Shown one piece after another: positions 18,400 to 28,469 of a stretch of 64,000 nt of DNA. A program made the translations under genes and the position numbers. The notes beneath the pieces were generated by a model that ran no database searches, had not been told where the DNA came from, and was given only the letters and a program-made list of their open reading frames with translations. The DNA is from Microvirga arabica. Lineage in GTDB: Bacteria > Pseudomonadota > Alphaproteobacteria > Rhizobiales > Beijerinckiaceae. Numbering within the stretch: the stretch's first letter is position 1; each line of letters opens with the position of its first letter. The DNA lies in the NCBI RefSeq assembly GCF_016811235.1, contig NZ_JAFBID010000009.1:62001-126000 (forward strand). Direction: 5' to 3'.

Positions 18400-18471
18400 G
18401 GCTGCGCAGGAATCGGGTCGTTGACCCGGGGCAGACTTGTCATGCTGGCGGTCTCTCACAGGAGATCACCC

Positions 18472-18939
18472 ATGACGTTTCAGATCCGCGGCCTCGATAT
18501 CGAACCCTTCGCCACGTTGTTTCAGCTCGATGAATCCTCCCTCAAGGCTCTCGGGGCCAAGAGGGTCGTTGCCGATGCCTCCGACATGTATCCCTGCCGG
18601 ATCGCCCTGGAGCGGGTCGCTGATGGCGAGGAGCTTCTGCTGCTCAACCACGTCCACCAGACGAATCCCGCCTCGCCATATCGTGCGGCCGGGCCGATCT
18701 TCGTCAGCCGTTCTGCGAAAACGGGAAGCTATCGGGGCGAGCTGCCGCCGATGCTGCGGGACCGGCTTCTATCCCTGCGCGCCTATGATGCCAATGCGTT
18801 CATCGTCGATGCCGAGGTGGGCGAGGGCGGGGATGTGGTGAGCCTGATCGAGCGCTTCCTCGCCAACCCGGAGGTTGCGCATGTGGACGCGCACTTTGCC
18901 CGGCGCGGGTGCTTCGCGGCGCGGATCGAGCGCGCCTGA
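18472..18939 (+). CDS. DUF1203 family protein
   Basis: A 155-residue protein of unknown function. MTFQIRGLDIEPFATLFQLD at the start, YPCRIALERVADGEELLLLNH and a C-terminal HVDAHFARRGCFAARIERA match PF06718 (DUF1203) in length and layout. The ATG at 18472 has AGGAG upstream; earlier in-frame starts lack that support. It ends 2 bp before the stop of the convergent ACT-domain gene. Confidence 0.8.
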   Translation: MTFQIRGLDIEPFATLFQLDESSLKALGAKRVVADASDMYPCRIALERVADGEELLLLNHVHQTNPASPYRAAGPIFVSRSAKTGSYRGELPPMLRDRLLSLRAYDANAFIVDAEVGEGGDVVSLIERFLANPEVAHVDAHFARRGCFAARIERA

Positions 18940-18941
18940 CG

Positions 18942-19334
18942 TCAGACGTCGACCCGGTGCCCTGCAATCCGCAGGGCTTCCATCGCGCGCTCCGCGTCCC
19001 GCTCCTTCACCAGCACATAATCGGTGCTGAAGGTCGAGGTGGCGAAGATGCCGATACCCGCCTTGGCCAAGGGTTCGAGCACGGAGGCGAGGATTCCCGG
19101 CACATTGAAGTCGAAGTTCTGCATGATCCGAAAGCACCGCCAGCCCGCGTCGGTTTCCGCCTCGGGCGGCGCCTGGTGAAGCGGGCAGGCGAGGGTGGTT
19201 TCCTCGACGGCCTGGACCAGGAGCGAGAAGGCGCCCGGTTCGGGCAGCCTGACGGGCGCACCAGTCGGGAAGCGGCAGACGGCATATGGCTCCGCGAGCA
19301 GGGACAGGGTGAGCGTGGGCAATGTCTGTGCCAT
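18942..19334 (-). CDS. ACT domain-containing small protein
   Basis: A 130-residue protein. The C-terminal half (about residues 65-130: CFRIMQNFDFNVPGILASVLEP, GIGIFATSTFSTDYVLVKERD, AMEALRIAGHRV) is a CASTOR/ACT-like ligand-binding fold as found in small rhizobial proteins annotated as ACT-domain regulators. ACT domains usually bind amino acids. The gene lies directly downstream of livK, separated by a terminator, so an amino-acid-sensing role is conceivable but unproven. Confidence 0.75.
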   Translation of the reverse strand: MAQTLPTLTLSLLAEPYAVCRFPTGAPVRLPEPGAFSLLVQAVEETTLACPLHQAPPEAETDAGWRCFRIMQNFDFNVPGILASVLEPLAKAGIGIFATSTFSTDYVLVKERDAERAMEALRIAGHRVDV

Positions 19335-19356
19335 CCTTTAAATAAGAGCACTCATA

Positions 19357-19386
19357 AGAAAACCCGCCCTGTTGCCAGGGCGGGTT
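19357..19386 (-). terminator. Terminator of livK
   Basis: AACCCGCCCT (19361-19370) pairs perfectly with AGGGCGGGTT (19377-19386) around GTTGCC. Read on the minus strand, the stem is followed by TTTTCTT. It separates livK from the ACT-domain gene. Confidence 0.8.
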
Positions 19387-19415
19387 TCCGATCTATCGGC
19401 TTTCAGGCCGGTCGA

Positions 19416-20543
19416 TTACATGTTGAGTTCGTTGCCGGAGTAGTCGATCTTGCCGTCGGCGCCCTTCTTCCAGACGTAAACCACGTAGTCCGGACGGGTG
19501 ATGTCGCCCTTCTTGTCGAAGGTGAGGTCGCCGATCACGGTCTTGAAGGGCTTGCCGGCCTTCATGTTGTCCGCAACCTTCTTGCCGTCGGTGCTGTTGG
19601 CTTGCTTAGCAGCCTCCGCCAGGACCTGAGCCGCGGCGTAGCTGTAGAGGGTGTAGGCCTCGGGCTCGTAGTTCTTGGCGCGGAACTTCTTCACGACTTC
19701 CTGAGCCGCCGGGTTCTTACGCGGATCCGGAGCGAAGGTCATCAGGGTGCCTTCGGCGCCCGGGCCGGCAATCGAGGTGAACTCGGCCGACACGATGCCG
19801 TCACCCGACATGAGCGGGGCAGCGAGGCCCTGGTCGCGCATCTGGCGGATGATGAGGCCGGCTTCCGTGTGGAGGCCGCCGAAGTAGACCACGTCAACGC
19901 CGGCCTGCTTCAGCTTCGACACGAGCGCGGAGTAGTCCTTCTCGCCCGGGTTGACGCCTTCATAGACCACTTCCTTGAGGCCCTTGGCGTTCATGGCCTT
20001 CTGGGTCTCGTCGGCAAGGCCCTTGCCATAGGGAGTCTTGTCGTGGATGACCGCGACCTTCTTGCCCTTGAACTTGTCGGCGAGGTAGCTGCCGGCAACG
20101 AGGCCCTGCTGGTCGTCGCGGCCGCAGGTGCGGAACGTGTTCCACATGCCGCGGTCGGTGAAGGTCGGGTTGGTCGAGGCCGGGGACACCATGACGATGC
20201 CGGCTTCTTCATAGACCGACGAAGAAGGAATCGAGACACCGGAGTTGAAGTGGCCGACAACCATCTTCACGCCTTCGGCCGCGAACTTGTTCGCCACCGA
20301 CACGCCCTGCTTGGGGTCGGAGACGTCGTCGCCGACGACGAGTTCCAGCTTCTGGCCGTTGATGCCGCCAGCTGCGTTGATATCCGCGACAGCCTGCTCG
20401 ACGCCGTTCTTCAGCTGAGCGCCGAAGGCCGCGTTCGGGCCGGTGATGGGGCCAGCAACACCGATCTTGATCTGGGCGCTGGCAGCGCTGGAGAAGGCGA
20501 GGCCAAGACCAAGCGCCACGCCGGTCAACAGCATTTTTTTCAT
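19416..20543 (-). CDS. livK: Branched-chain amino acid ABC transporter, periplasmic binding protein
   Basis: A 375-residue type I solute-binding protein. A signal peptide ends near ASA (about 23), and the mature part IKIGVAGPITGPNAAFGAQLKNG is typical of Leu/Ile/Val-binding proteins. Later segments, such as VVGHFNSGVSIPSSSVYEEAGI, are also conserved. AGGAG precedes the ATG. It delivers ligand to the LivH/M permease encoded upstream. It is last in the liv gene order and follows a 125-bp gap containing hairpins, so it may also have its own promoter. Confidence 0.95.
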   Translation of the reverse strand: MKKMLLTGVALGLGLAFSSAASAQIKIGVAGPITGPNAAFGAQLKNGVEQAVADINAAGGINGQKLELVVGDDVSDPKQGVSVANKFAAEGVKMVVGHFNSGVSIPSSSVYEEAGIVMVSPASTNPTFTDRGMWNTFRTCGRDDQQGLVAGSYLADKFKGKKVAVIHDKTPYGKGLADETQKAMNAKGLKEVVYEGVNPGEKDYSALVSKLKQAGVDVVYFGGLHTEAGLIIRQMRDQGLAAPLMSGDGIVSAEFTSIAGPGAEGTLMTFAPDPRKNPAAQEVVKKFRAKNYEPEAYTLYSYAAAQVLAEAAKQANSTDGKKVADNMKAGKPFKTVIGDLTFDKKGDITRPDYVVYVWKKGADGKIDYSGNELNM

Positions 20544-20668
20544 GAGGTCACTCCTCTGGGTGGTTTTATAGGCCCCTCTTCCTCGTGGGGCCGGTTTGAC
20601 GGGAGACCCGTCATCCGAGGGACATCATGCTGGTTTTTCAGCGGATGTCACCTGGGAATCTTTTTAGC
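20544..20668 (-). promoter_or_regulatory. livK leader with two hairpins
   Basis: Two inverted repeats lie between the DUF6867 gene and livK: GGCCCC (20571-20576) with GGGGCC (20587-20592), and GACGGG/CCCGTC around AGA within about 20598-20613. They may stabilise a processed livK mRNA or act as an attenuator. No promoter is certain. Confidence 0.4.
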
Positions 20669-21031
20669 TTAGCCCTTGGTAGCAGAAGCCTTTTCCCGCC
20701 AGGAAAACGGCCCGGTCCGCTCGTAGAGCCAGCGGTACTGCGTGGTCATCATGCGGGCCCGGCGGTACTGGAAGCCGAGCGCCCCGATGATCAGCAGGAC
20801 GATGGTGTCGACTGCATAGTAATGGATCGACAGCAGGGTTCCGCCGAACAGGGCGAAGTGGATGAAGCGCACTGCCGCGCCCAGGATGAACAGGTAGAGG
20901 ATCAGGGTCCAGAAGGGACGCCAGGTGAGCGCGATGGCCCGACCGGTCATCCAGGCCGCCCAGCCGCCCATGATCACGGTGATGAGAAGGAAGAGCCAGA
21001 ATGACGGCTCTTCGTAAAGGATGCCCTGCAT
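20669..21031 (-). CDS. DUF6867-like small membrane protein of the liv operon
   Basis: A 120-residue protein with about three membrane helices (FWLFLLITVIMGGWAAW, FWTLILYLFILGAAV, YYAVDTIVLLIIGALGF) and a basic C-terminal tail. Its start overlaps the livF stop by one base, so it is translated with the transporter. Proteins of this kind sit in liv operons of Hyphomicrobiales, but I know of no defined function. A helper for LivH/M assembly is only a guess. Confidence 0.7.
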   Translation of the reverse strand: MQGILYEEPSFWLFLLITVIMGGWAAWMTGRAIALTWRPFWTLILYLFILGAAVRFIHFALFGGTLLSIHYYAVDTIVLLIIGALGFQYRRARMMTTQYRWLYERTGPFSWREKASATKG

Positions 21032-21807
21032 CAGTGATGCCCCCCTTCGAGATAGGCCGCTTTGACCTGCGGGTCTTCGAGCAGTTCCCTGCCGGTGCCG
21101 CTCATGGTGATGTTGCCCGTCACCATCACATAGCCGCGATGGGCAAGTTTCAGAGCGTGATAGGCGTTCTGCTCCACGAGGAAGACCGTCATGCCGTCCT
21201 TCTCGTTGAGCTCTTTGATGATCTCGAAGATCTGTTTCACGATCAGGGGCGCCAGTCCGAGCGACGGCTCGTCCAGGAGGAGGAGCTTCGGGCGGCTCAT
21301 GAGCGCCCGGGCAATGGCCAGCATCTGCTGCTCGCCGCCCGACAGGGTGCCGCCACGCTGCTGGAGGCGCTCCTTCAGGCGCGGGAACAGGGTGCAGACC
21401 CGCTCGAGATCCTGGTCGAAATGGGCCAGCCCGTTCATGGAGGCGCCCATCTGGAGGTTCTCGAACACGGTCATGCGCGGGAAGATGCGCCGGCCCTCGG
21501 GGGACTGGGCGATCGACAGGCGGGCGATCTCGTGGGTGGGCATCTTGGTGATGTCCCGCCCCGCATAGGTGATCGTGCCCTCGCGGGCCCGCGGATTGCC
21601 GAAGATGGTCATCATCAGCGTCGACTTGCCGGCGCCGTTGGCCCCGATCAGCGTGACGATCTCGCCCTCGTTGACATCCATGTCCACGCCCTTGAGGGCG
21701 ATGATGTTGCCGTAATAGGTCTTCACGCCGCGCACGCTCAGAAGCGGCTGGCGGGCAGTGGAAGCCTGGGGATTTTGCATCGCGATGTTTGCTCCGGCGG
21801 TGCTCAT
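21031..21807 (-). CDS. livF: Branched-chain amino acid ABC transporter ATP-binding protein LivF
   Basis: A 258-residue ATPase. The Walker A is GANGAGKST, the signature LSGGEQQ, the Walker B LLLLDEPSLGL and the switch His lies in LVEQNA's neighbourhood. EGRRIFPRMTVFENLQMGA is LivF-typical. The ATG at 21807 overlaps the livG stop by 4 bp. It pairs with LivG to power import. Confidence 0.95.
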   Translation of the reverse strand: MSTAGANIAMQNPQASTARQPLLSVRGVKTYYGNIIALKGVDMDVNEGEIVTLIGANGAGKSTLMMTIFGNPRAREGTITYAGRDITKMPTHEIARLSIAQSPEGRRIFPRMTVFENLQMGASMNGLAHFDQDLERVCTLFPRLKERLQQRGGTLSGGEQQMLAIARALMSRPKLLLLDEPSLGLAPLIVKQIFEIIKELNEKDGMTVFLVEQNAYHALKLAHRGYVMVTGNITMSGTGRELLEDPQVKAAYLEGGHH

Positions 21808-22646
21808 AGGCCGATCTCCGCTTCGACCTTCTCGACCTCGTCGTCGGCTACGCCCAGATAGGCGGCGATGACCTTGGGATCGTTCCTGACCTCGACGGGC
21901 AGGCCGTCCGAGATCTTGACGCCGTAATCCAGCACGACCACGTGGTCGGAGATTTCCATCACCACGGACATGTCGTGCTCGATCAGGAGGATCGAGGTTC
22001 CCTGTTCCTCGCGGATCGAGAGCAGGAGCTGGTTCAGCTCCAGCGACTCGCGCGGGTTGAGGCCGGCCGCCGGCTCGTCCAGGCAGAGCAGGAGCGGGTC
22101 GGTGCACATGGCGCGGGCGATCTCCAGGCGGCGCTGGTCGCCGTAGGGCAGGTCGCCGGCCGGCTCATCCGCCCGGTGGATGAGGCGGGTCTTCTCGAGC
22201 CAGAATTTCGCCTTCTCGATGGCCTCCTTCTCGGCCTTGCGATAGCCGCCGAGGCCCAGGACGCCGAGGAAGGTGAATCCGGAGGCGATCATCAGCGGGT
22301 TGTGCTGGGCCACCAGCAGGTTCTCGAGCAGGGTCATGCCGGAGAACAGGCGGATGTTCTGGAAGGTGCGGGCAACCTTGCCTTTCCAGTTGATGTCGTA
22401 CCCCGGCAGCCGCTCCAGGAGCAGGTGCGAGCCGTCCGGCTTGCGCAGGGCGATCATGCCCTCCGTCGGCTTGTAGAAGCCGGTGATGCAGTTGAAGACC
22501 GTTGTCTTGCCGGCTCCGTTGGGCCCGATGAGCGCGGTGATTTCGCCGCGCCCGGCCTTGAACGAGAGGTCGTTGACGGCCACGAGGCCGCCGAAGCGCA
22601 TCGTGAGATGCTGTACGTCGAGGATGGGATCCTGCAGCCAGCGCAT
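21804..22646 (-). CDS. livG: Branched-chain amino acid ABC transporter ATP-binding protein LivG
   Basis: A 280-residue ATPase. The Walker A is GPNGAGKTT; RTFQNIRLFSGMTLLENLLVA is LivG-typical; Walker B and D-loop are LLCLDEPAAGLNP, followed by the switch-like LLIEHDMSVVM. The usual LSGGQ signature is replaced by LPYGDQRRLEIA, as commonly seen in LivG. It overlaps livF by 4 bp and abuts livM by one base, indicating tight coupling. Confidence 0.95.
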   Translation of the reverse strand: MRWLQDPILDVQHLTMRFGGLVAVNDLSFKAGRGEITALIGPNGAGKTTVFNCITGFYKPTEGMIALRKPDGSHLLLERLPGYDINWKGKVARTFQNIRLFSGMTLLENLLVAQHNPLMIASGFTFLGVLGLGGYRKAEKEAIEKAKFWLEKTRLIHRADEPAGDLPYGDQRRLEIARAMCTDPLLLCLDEPAAGLNPRESLELNQLLLSIREEQGTSILLIEHDMSVVMEISDHVVVLDYGVKISDGLPVEVRNDPKVIAAYLGVADDEVEKVEAEIGL

Positions 22647-24058
22647 TAGCCGTGTCCTTCCTTCACGAGCGAGCCGGAAATGGCCTTGCGCTCTTTCAAG
22701 ATCACCGAGGGTTCACGTTCCGAGATCAGGCCGCGCGGACGCCACACCATCATCGCCACCATGCCCATGCCGAAGAGCAGCAGGCGGTATTCGTTCGGGT
22801 CGAAGCCCGAGCCGAAGACGGCTTGAAGGAAAGTGAGGTTGCGCAGGATCTCGGGGCCGCCGACCAGCACGATAGCGGCAATCGCCACGCCGATCTGGGA
22901 TCCCATGCCGCCCATGACCACGATGGCCAGGATGATCGCCGATTCCAGGAAGTTGAAGCTCTCCGGGGAGACGAAGCCCTGGCGAACCGCAAAGAAAGAT
23001 CCCGCGAAGCCGCCGAACATGGCCCCGATGGCAAACGCCGTCAGCTTGGTGTTCGTGGTGTTGATGCCCAACGACCGGCAGGCGATCTCGTCCTCGCGCA
23101 GGGCCTCCCAGGCGCGTCCCACGGGCAGCTTGCGCAACCGCATGGTGACGAAGTTGGTCAGGAGAGCCAGCGCCAGGATGAGGTAGTACAGGAAGATCAT
23201 CCTGTGCATGCCGTTGAACTCGAGCCCGAACGTGGCGGCGAAACCGCTTTCGCCCGCCGTGAAGGGCAGGCCGAAGAAGGTGGCGCGCGGGATCGACGAG
23301 ATGCCGGCGCCGCCGTTGGTCAGATCGACCCAGTTGATGAGCACCAGGCGGATGATCTCACCGAAGGCGAGCGTCACGATGGCGAGGTAGTCACCGCGCA
23401 GACGCAGCACCGGGAATCCGAGGATCATGCCCCAGAAGGCCGCCAAAATGCCCGCGAGCGGCAGGCAGATCCAGAACGACAGGCCGAAGGTGGTCGAGAG
23501 CAGGGCGTAGGAATAGGCGCCGACCGCGTAGAAGGCGACGTAGCCCAGATCGAGCAGGCCCGCGAGGCCCACCACGATGTTGAGACCCCAGCCGAGCATC
23601 ACGTAGGTGAGGATCAGGATGCCCAGATCGACCCAGTAGCGCGACTCGTTGAGGCCGCCCTGGATCAGGTAGATCAGGACCGGAAAGGCAATGGCGATGC
23701 CGAGGAAGAAGGGAATCGCGAACCTGGACACATGCTGGAATGCGCTCGGCATCGCATGGACGGGTTCCGTCGCCTGGCGGGCGGATGGAGTCGCCCTGGC
23801 ATAGGCCCGCGACGCCGTGAAGGCATGAATCACCAGGCGCAGGCCGAACACGATGGCGCAGACGATCGCCACCAGGCCCCAGCGGGGCGTGAGGAAGAGG
23901 TCGGCGCCGCTCTGGTCCGTCTTGTAGGCCAGGATCGGGATGGACAGGCCAAGGGTGATCAAGGCGGCCTTGAGAGCGTCCTTGAAGGCAGCAGCCATGT
24001 CGAAGTTTCGCGACACCGTGTCGGTCTTGGCCGTCGTGGTGATGGAAGGAGCGTTCAT
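22646..24058 (-). CDS. livM: Branched-chain amino acid ABC transporter permease LivM
   Basis: A 470-residue inner-membrane permease. A long N-terminal part (about 130 residues with extra hydrophobic segments) precedes the conserved LivM core: [44 protein letters not shown] and [20 protein letters not shown], the cytoplasmic coupling loop. It ends in a charged tail. It lies 14 bp downstream of livH. Confidence 0.95.
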   Translation of the reverse strand: MNAPSITTTAKTDTVSRNFDMAAAFKDALKAALITLGLSIPILAYKTDQSGADLFLTPRWGLVAIVCAIVFGLRLVIHAFTASRAYARATPSARQATEPVHAMPSAFQHVSRFAIPFFLGIAIAFPVLIYLIQGGLNESRYWVDLGILILTYVMLGWGLNIVVGLAGLLDLGYVAFYAVGAYSYALLSTTFGLSFWICLPLAGILAAFWGMILGFPVLRLRGDYLAIVTLAFGEIIRLVLINWVDLTNGGAGISSIPRATFFGLPFTAGESGFAATFGLEFNGMHRMIFLYYLILALALLTNFVTMRLRKLPVGRAWEALREDEIACRSLGINTTNTKLTAFAIGAMFGGFAGSFFAVRQGFVSPESFNFLESAIILAIVVMGGMGSQIGVAIAAIVLVGGPEILRNLTFLQAVFGSGFDPNEYRLLLFGMGMVAMMVWRPRGLISEREPSVILKERKAISGSLVKEGHG

Positions 24059-24072
24059 GACGGTCAGGCTCC

Positions 24073-24993
<921 letters not shown>

Positions 24994-25291
24994 GTCCTAC
25001 CCTTGCCCCTCTGGAACGGGGTCATTTTTGGGAAACGATGCAGGAAAGCACGATGCGTGAACATCGCCAAGCCTGACGTAAGGTGCGGGTGTCTCTAGCA
25101 AAACGATTTTCATTCCACAACGTACTGTTAAGATTCCTATCACGCCAAATGATGAAAAATCGTCCCAGAGGCTGCCTGAATGTGCGGCACGGCGCCCAAA
25201 GGCGCCCGCTTCCCTTGCCGGGGCGGAAGAACCATATGGCTGTAACGGCCTTGTGCTCAGCCCAAAAGAGTGGAAGAGGCTTGCTCGGATT
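24994..25291. other. Divergent intergenic region between livH and a flavin reductase gene
   Basis: About 300 bp that must hold the liv promoter and the promoter of the plus-strand gene. It is richer in AT near 25090-25160 than the flanking genes. I see no clear long dyad, riboswitch or gene. Confidence 0.4.
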
Positions 25292-25810
25292 ATGATCTTG
25301 AAGACACAAGCCTCCCCGCATTCCACCTCCGGCTCGGATGCCCTGCTCTTTCGGGAGGGCATGAGCCGGGTCGCGGGTGCGGTCCATGTGGTCACGACCG
25401 ACGGCCCCGCCGGCCGCGGAGGCTTCACGGCCACGGCCGTGACTCCGGTGACCGACAGTCCGGCCTCGCTCCTGGTCTGCGTCAACACGGGTTCCCGGTC
25501 GGCTCAGGCCCTGCTGTCGAACCGGGTCTTCTGCGTGAACACGCTCGCGGCGGCCGATGTGGAACTGGCGGACATTTTTGCCGGCCGCGCCGACCTGCAG
25601 GGGGCGGAGCGTTTCAACAGAGGGCAGTGGGAGACCCTGGAGACCGGCTCGCCCGCCCTCACGACGAGCCTCGTTTCCTTCGACTGTCGGATCAGCGATG
25701 CCCGGGTGGTCGCCACCCACCACGTGATCATCGGTGAGATCATCGGCATCAGGCTCGGCGAACAAAAATCGCCCCTGGTCTATCAAGGGCGGCACTATCA
25801 CGAATTGTAA
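25292..25810 (+). CDS. Flavin reductase family protein (FMN-dependent)
   Basis: About 172 residues from the ATG at 25292. FREGMSRVAGAVHVVTTDGPAGRGGFTATAVTPVTDSPASLLVCVN is the typical opening (in pieces) of PF01613 reductases such as HpaC and RutF, with SRSAQALLSNRVFCVN and a C-terminal LVYQGRHYHEL. These use NAD(P)H to reduce free flavin for a partner monooxygenase. No partner gene is adjacent. An alternative in-frame start exists at 25253. Confidence 0.85.
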   Translation: MILKTQASPHSTSGSDALLFREGMSRVAGAVHVVTTDGPAGRGGFTATAVTPVTDSPASLLVCVNTGSRSAQALLSNRVFCVNTLAAADVELADIFAGRADLQGAERFNRGQWETLETGSPALTTSLVSFDCRISDARVVATHHVIIGEIIGIRLGEQKSPLVYQGRHYHEL

Positions 25811-26428
25811 GTCTCCCGGTTGGAGAGGGCCTCGCAGCCGGCCAATGGCGGTGCAGGGGAAGGTCTCCGGCCTTGATGGCCCGAGAGAGCCCTCTTGGGC
25901 TCGATCAATGGACCAGGAAAGAATTCACTTACATGGGGAGTTGCGAGGGAAGGTCGCCACGAAAAAAGAGGGCGGGCCCGCGGGATTGAGCAAGGCTGCC
26001 CTCAGTTGTGAAGGGCTGTAGGTGAACAGAGCCTCCAAAGGATTAACCCTAAAGAGGTATGGTTGGTTCAACTTGGAGGCGAGTTTTTGGCGGTGAACCT
26101 AAAGAAAAGCCCTTCACAACGGTGTGAAGGGCTTTTGGGGGTCTCGAAGACCTGGGGGCACATGGACTTCGTCATGGAAGTAATGCCCTTGCTGAACTTT
26201 GGTTCCGCCCTTCAATCCCCAGCGAGACTAAGATTCTCCTGATATGCCTCGTCAAGCGACGCGGATCCTGTCCTTCCCTTGAAGCCGGACCTCCGAAGCT
26301 TATGTCCCCTTGCCACATTGCAACCTCGATCCGCAGGGCCACGACCAAGGGATGCCGAGCAACTGGAACAGGTCTGATCCTGCCGCGGTCGAAGGCTTCT
26401 GCACACCAGCCCATCGAATAGGCCCTTC
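25811..26428. other. Gene-poor stretch before the histidine kinase
   Basis: This 618-bp stretch has no open frame that I can support as a protein. Its one strong signal is a compact transcript-like unit ending in a perfect 14-bp hairpin at 26105-26136, listed separately. The last 290 bp should contain the promoter of the kinase gene. Confidence 0.45.
26041..26139 (+). ncRNA. Candidate small RNA or leader transcript with terminator
   Basis: AAAAGCCCTTCACA (26105-26118) pairs perfectly with TGTGAAGGGCTTTT (26123-26136) around ACGG, a strong intrinsic terminator with no annotated gene before it. Upstream, GGTTCA (26065-26070) can pair with TGAACC (26094-26099). A 22-codon frame (26059-26127) ends inside the terminator stem, but its GAGGT touches the ATG, too close for good initiation. 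A small RNA is more likely than a peptide gene. The 5' end is not defined. Confidence 0.4.
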
Positions 26429-28375
26429 ATGAGCGACGGCCTGCTGGAAGGGGCATCGACCCCTCTTACGAAGTCAGCGGACATGAGCGCTCCAGCGGCA
26501 CCTGAGCCTGCTTCCGGGGCGCAGGGCAGGGGCGAGATCAGGCGGCGCATCCGGGCACATGATTGGGCGGCAACCCCAATCGGTCCTTTGTCGTCATGGC
26601 CTCAGAGCCTTCGCACCATTGTCGACCTGATGATCGAAGCCCGGCAGCCGGCCTGTGTTGTGTGGGGAGCCGATCTTACGTTTCTCTACAACGAGAGCTT
26701 TGGGCGGATTCTCGGTTCAAGGCATCCGGCTGCACTCGGCAGGCCATTCCGGGAGGTGTGGCCAGAGATCTGGGATCGGCATCGCACGATGATCGAATCG
26801 ACGTTGTCAGGTGAGGAGCAGGATGCCTTCGAGCATCACGATTCATCGGGCGGATGGCTCGGCTGGGCGGTCGGCAGTTTTACATTCTCATGGACGCCTG
26901 TGAGGGACCATGCAGGCAGGATCGCAGGGTTTTACTGCGCCGGGAGCGAGGCGACCCGCCACGCCCTCACGGAGGAGCGGCTCAGGCAGGTCCAGGAGGC
27001 TGCGCGGATCGGCAGCTTTGACTTCGACCGCGAAACCGGCAAAGCCGTCGCTTCACCTGAATACCTGGAGCTTTATGGGCTGCCGAACAATCTTTCCGAC
27101 AGCCTCTCTTATGAGAAATGGTTCAGCCTCGTTCATCCCGATGATCGATCACGGATCGAGGCCGTAACACGCAGAGCGGTCGCCGATCCCGTCTGCCACC
27201 AGCTCGAATACGATTTTCGGATCATTCGCGCCGATACCGGCGAGATGCGATGGCTCACGGCCCGCACCAAGCTGGTCCGGGATTCGGACGGACATTTCAT
27301 TCGCTCGCTGGGTGCCCAGTGGGACATTACCGCCGAGAAGGATGCAGAGGCGGCCCTGCGTGAAAGCCAGGAACGCTATCGCTCGTTCATCTCCCACAGT
27401 TCCGAGGGCATCTGGTTCCTGGAGTTCATGCCTCCGCTCGACACAGGTTTGCCCGTCGAGGAGCAGGTCGAGCTGGCTTACCGCAATGGCCGCTTCGTGG
27501 ACTGCAATGACGCCATGGCGCGTATGTATGGACTTGATCGGGCTGAGGATCTCGTCGGCAGAACCCTCGATTTCCCGCTGCCGTCGTCCGACCCGGACGC
27601 CAGAGCCTACCTCGCGGAGATCGTGCGCTCCGGCTACAGCGTCACCGGTGTGGAGTCCGTCGAGCAGGACGCCGCCGGGAATTCGAAGTATTTCGACAAC
27701 AGCATGATTGCCGTCATCGAGGATGGGCAGCTGAAGCGGCTCTGGGGCATCCAGCGTGACATTTCCGATCGCAAGAGAGCCGAGGAGCAGCGCACGCTCC
27801 TGATCAATGAGCTGAACCACCGGGTGAAGAACACCCTAGCCACCGTGCAGTCGATCGCTTCGCAGACCCTGCGCAATGCCTCGACCATGCAGGAGGCCAA
27901 GGAGGCTTTCGAAGGACGCCTGATGGCCCTGGCGCGGGCGCACGATGTTCTGACGACCGAGAGCTGGGAGGGAGCCGAGCTCAGGAACATCGTGGTTCAA
28001 GCCCTGGCGCCCTACAGGTCGCTCAGTGAAGATCGCCTGACGATCGAAGGACCCGAAGTGCGCTTGTCGCCACGGATCGCCCTGGCCCTGTCCATGGCGC
28101 TTCAGGAACTGACCACCAACGCGGTGAAGCATGGCGCCCTGTCGAATGAGACGGGAAAGGTCGATATCATCTGGGATATCGACCCGGCAGAATCCGGACC
28201 CCGGCTTCACCTGCGTTGGCAGGAGAGCGGCGGCCCACCCGTCCGTACCCCGACCCGACAGGGCTTCGGCTCCCGCCTGATCGAACGCAGCCTCGCACGC
28301 GAGCTCAACGGCAACGTCCAGATCACATTCCACCCTGACGGTGTCCTGTGCACCGTGGACGCGCCGCTGGCATAG
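26429..28375 (+). CDS. HWE-family PAS sensor histidine kinase
   Basis: A 648-residue soluble kinase without membrane helices. Three PAS-like sensor units occupy about residues 35-180 (DWAATPIGPLSSWPQSLRTIV), 185-310 (ending WDITAEKDAE) and 312-450 (ending IQRDISDRKRAEEQ). The phospho-acceptor His is near 464 in ELNHRVKNTLATVQSIA, the N-box is LQELTTNAVKHG, and LRWQESGG carries the W-x-E of HWE kinases. Such kinases often feed the PhyR/NepR/EcfG stress pathway in this order. No response regulator is adjacent. An alternative start is at 26483. Confidence 0.9.
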   Translation: MSDGLLEGASTPLTKSADMSAPAAPEPASGAQGRGEIRRRIRAHDWAATPIGPLSSWPQSLRTIVDLMIEARQPACVVWGADLTFLYNESFGRILGSRHPAALGRPFREVWPEIWDRHRTMIESTLSGEEQDAFEHHDSSGGWLGWAVGSFTFSWTPVRDHAGRIAGFYCAGSEATRHALTEERLRQVQEAARIGSFDFDRETGKAVASPEYLELYGLPNNLSDSLSYEKWFSLVHPDDRSRIEAVTRRAVADPVCHQLEYDFRIIRADTGEMRWLTARTKLVRDSDGHFIRSLGAQWDITAEKDAEAALRESQERYRSFISHSSEGIWFLEFMPPLDTGLPVEEQVELAYRNGRFVDCNDAMARMYGLDRAEDLVGRTLDFPLPSSDPDARAYLAEIVRSGYSVTGVESVEQDAAGNSKYFDNSMIAVIEDGQLKRLWGIQRDISDRKRAEEQRTLLINELNHRVKNTLATVQSIASQTLRNASTMQEAKEAFEGRLMALARAHDVLTTESWEGAELRNIVVQALAPYRSLSEDRLTIEGPEVRLSPRIALALSMALQELTTNAVKHGALSNETGKVDIIWDIDPAESGPRLHLRWQESGGPPVRTPTRQGFGSRLIERSLARELNGNVQITFHPDGVLCTVDAPLA

Positions 28376-28469
28376 CGCGCCCGCTCTGCGACCGTGAGCG
28401 CGCGACCGGATTGGAACCATCCACCGGAAAGACCTTTGACCAGCACGTGGTTTTTCCAAAGGTGATCCG

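Noticed and set aside
18909-20672. 587-codon plus-strand open frame across livK
   Set aside because: It is opposite to livK and the ACT gene, which have full family signatures; it shows no recognisable fold.
26059-26127. 22-codon gene ending in the terminator stem
   Set aside because: The purine-rich GAGGT directly touches the ATG, leaving no spacing for ribosome binding; kept only as part of the small RNA candidate.
28413-28437. GGAAC before the 22-residue peptide gene as an EcfG promoter
   Set aside because: The -10 position reads CTTT, not CGTT, so the match is too poor.
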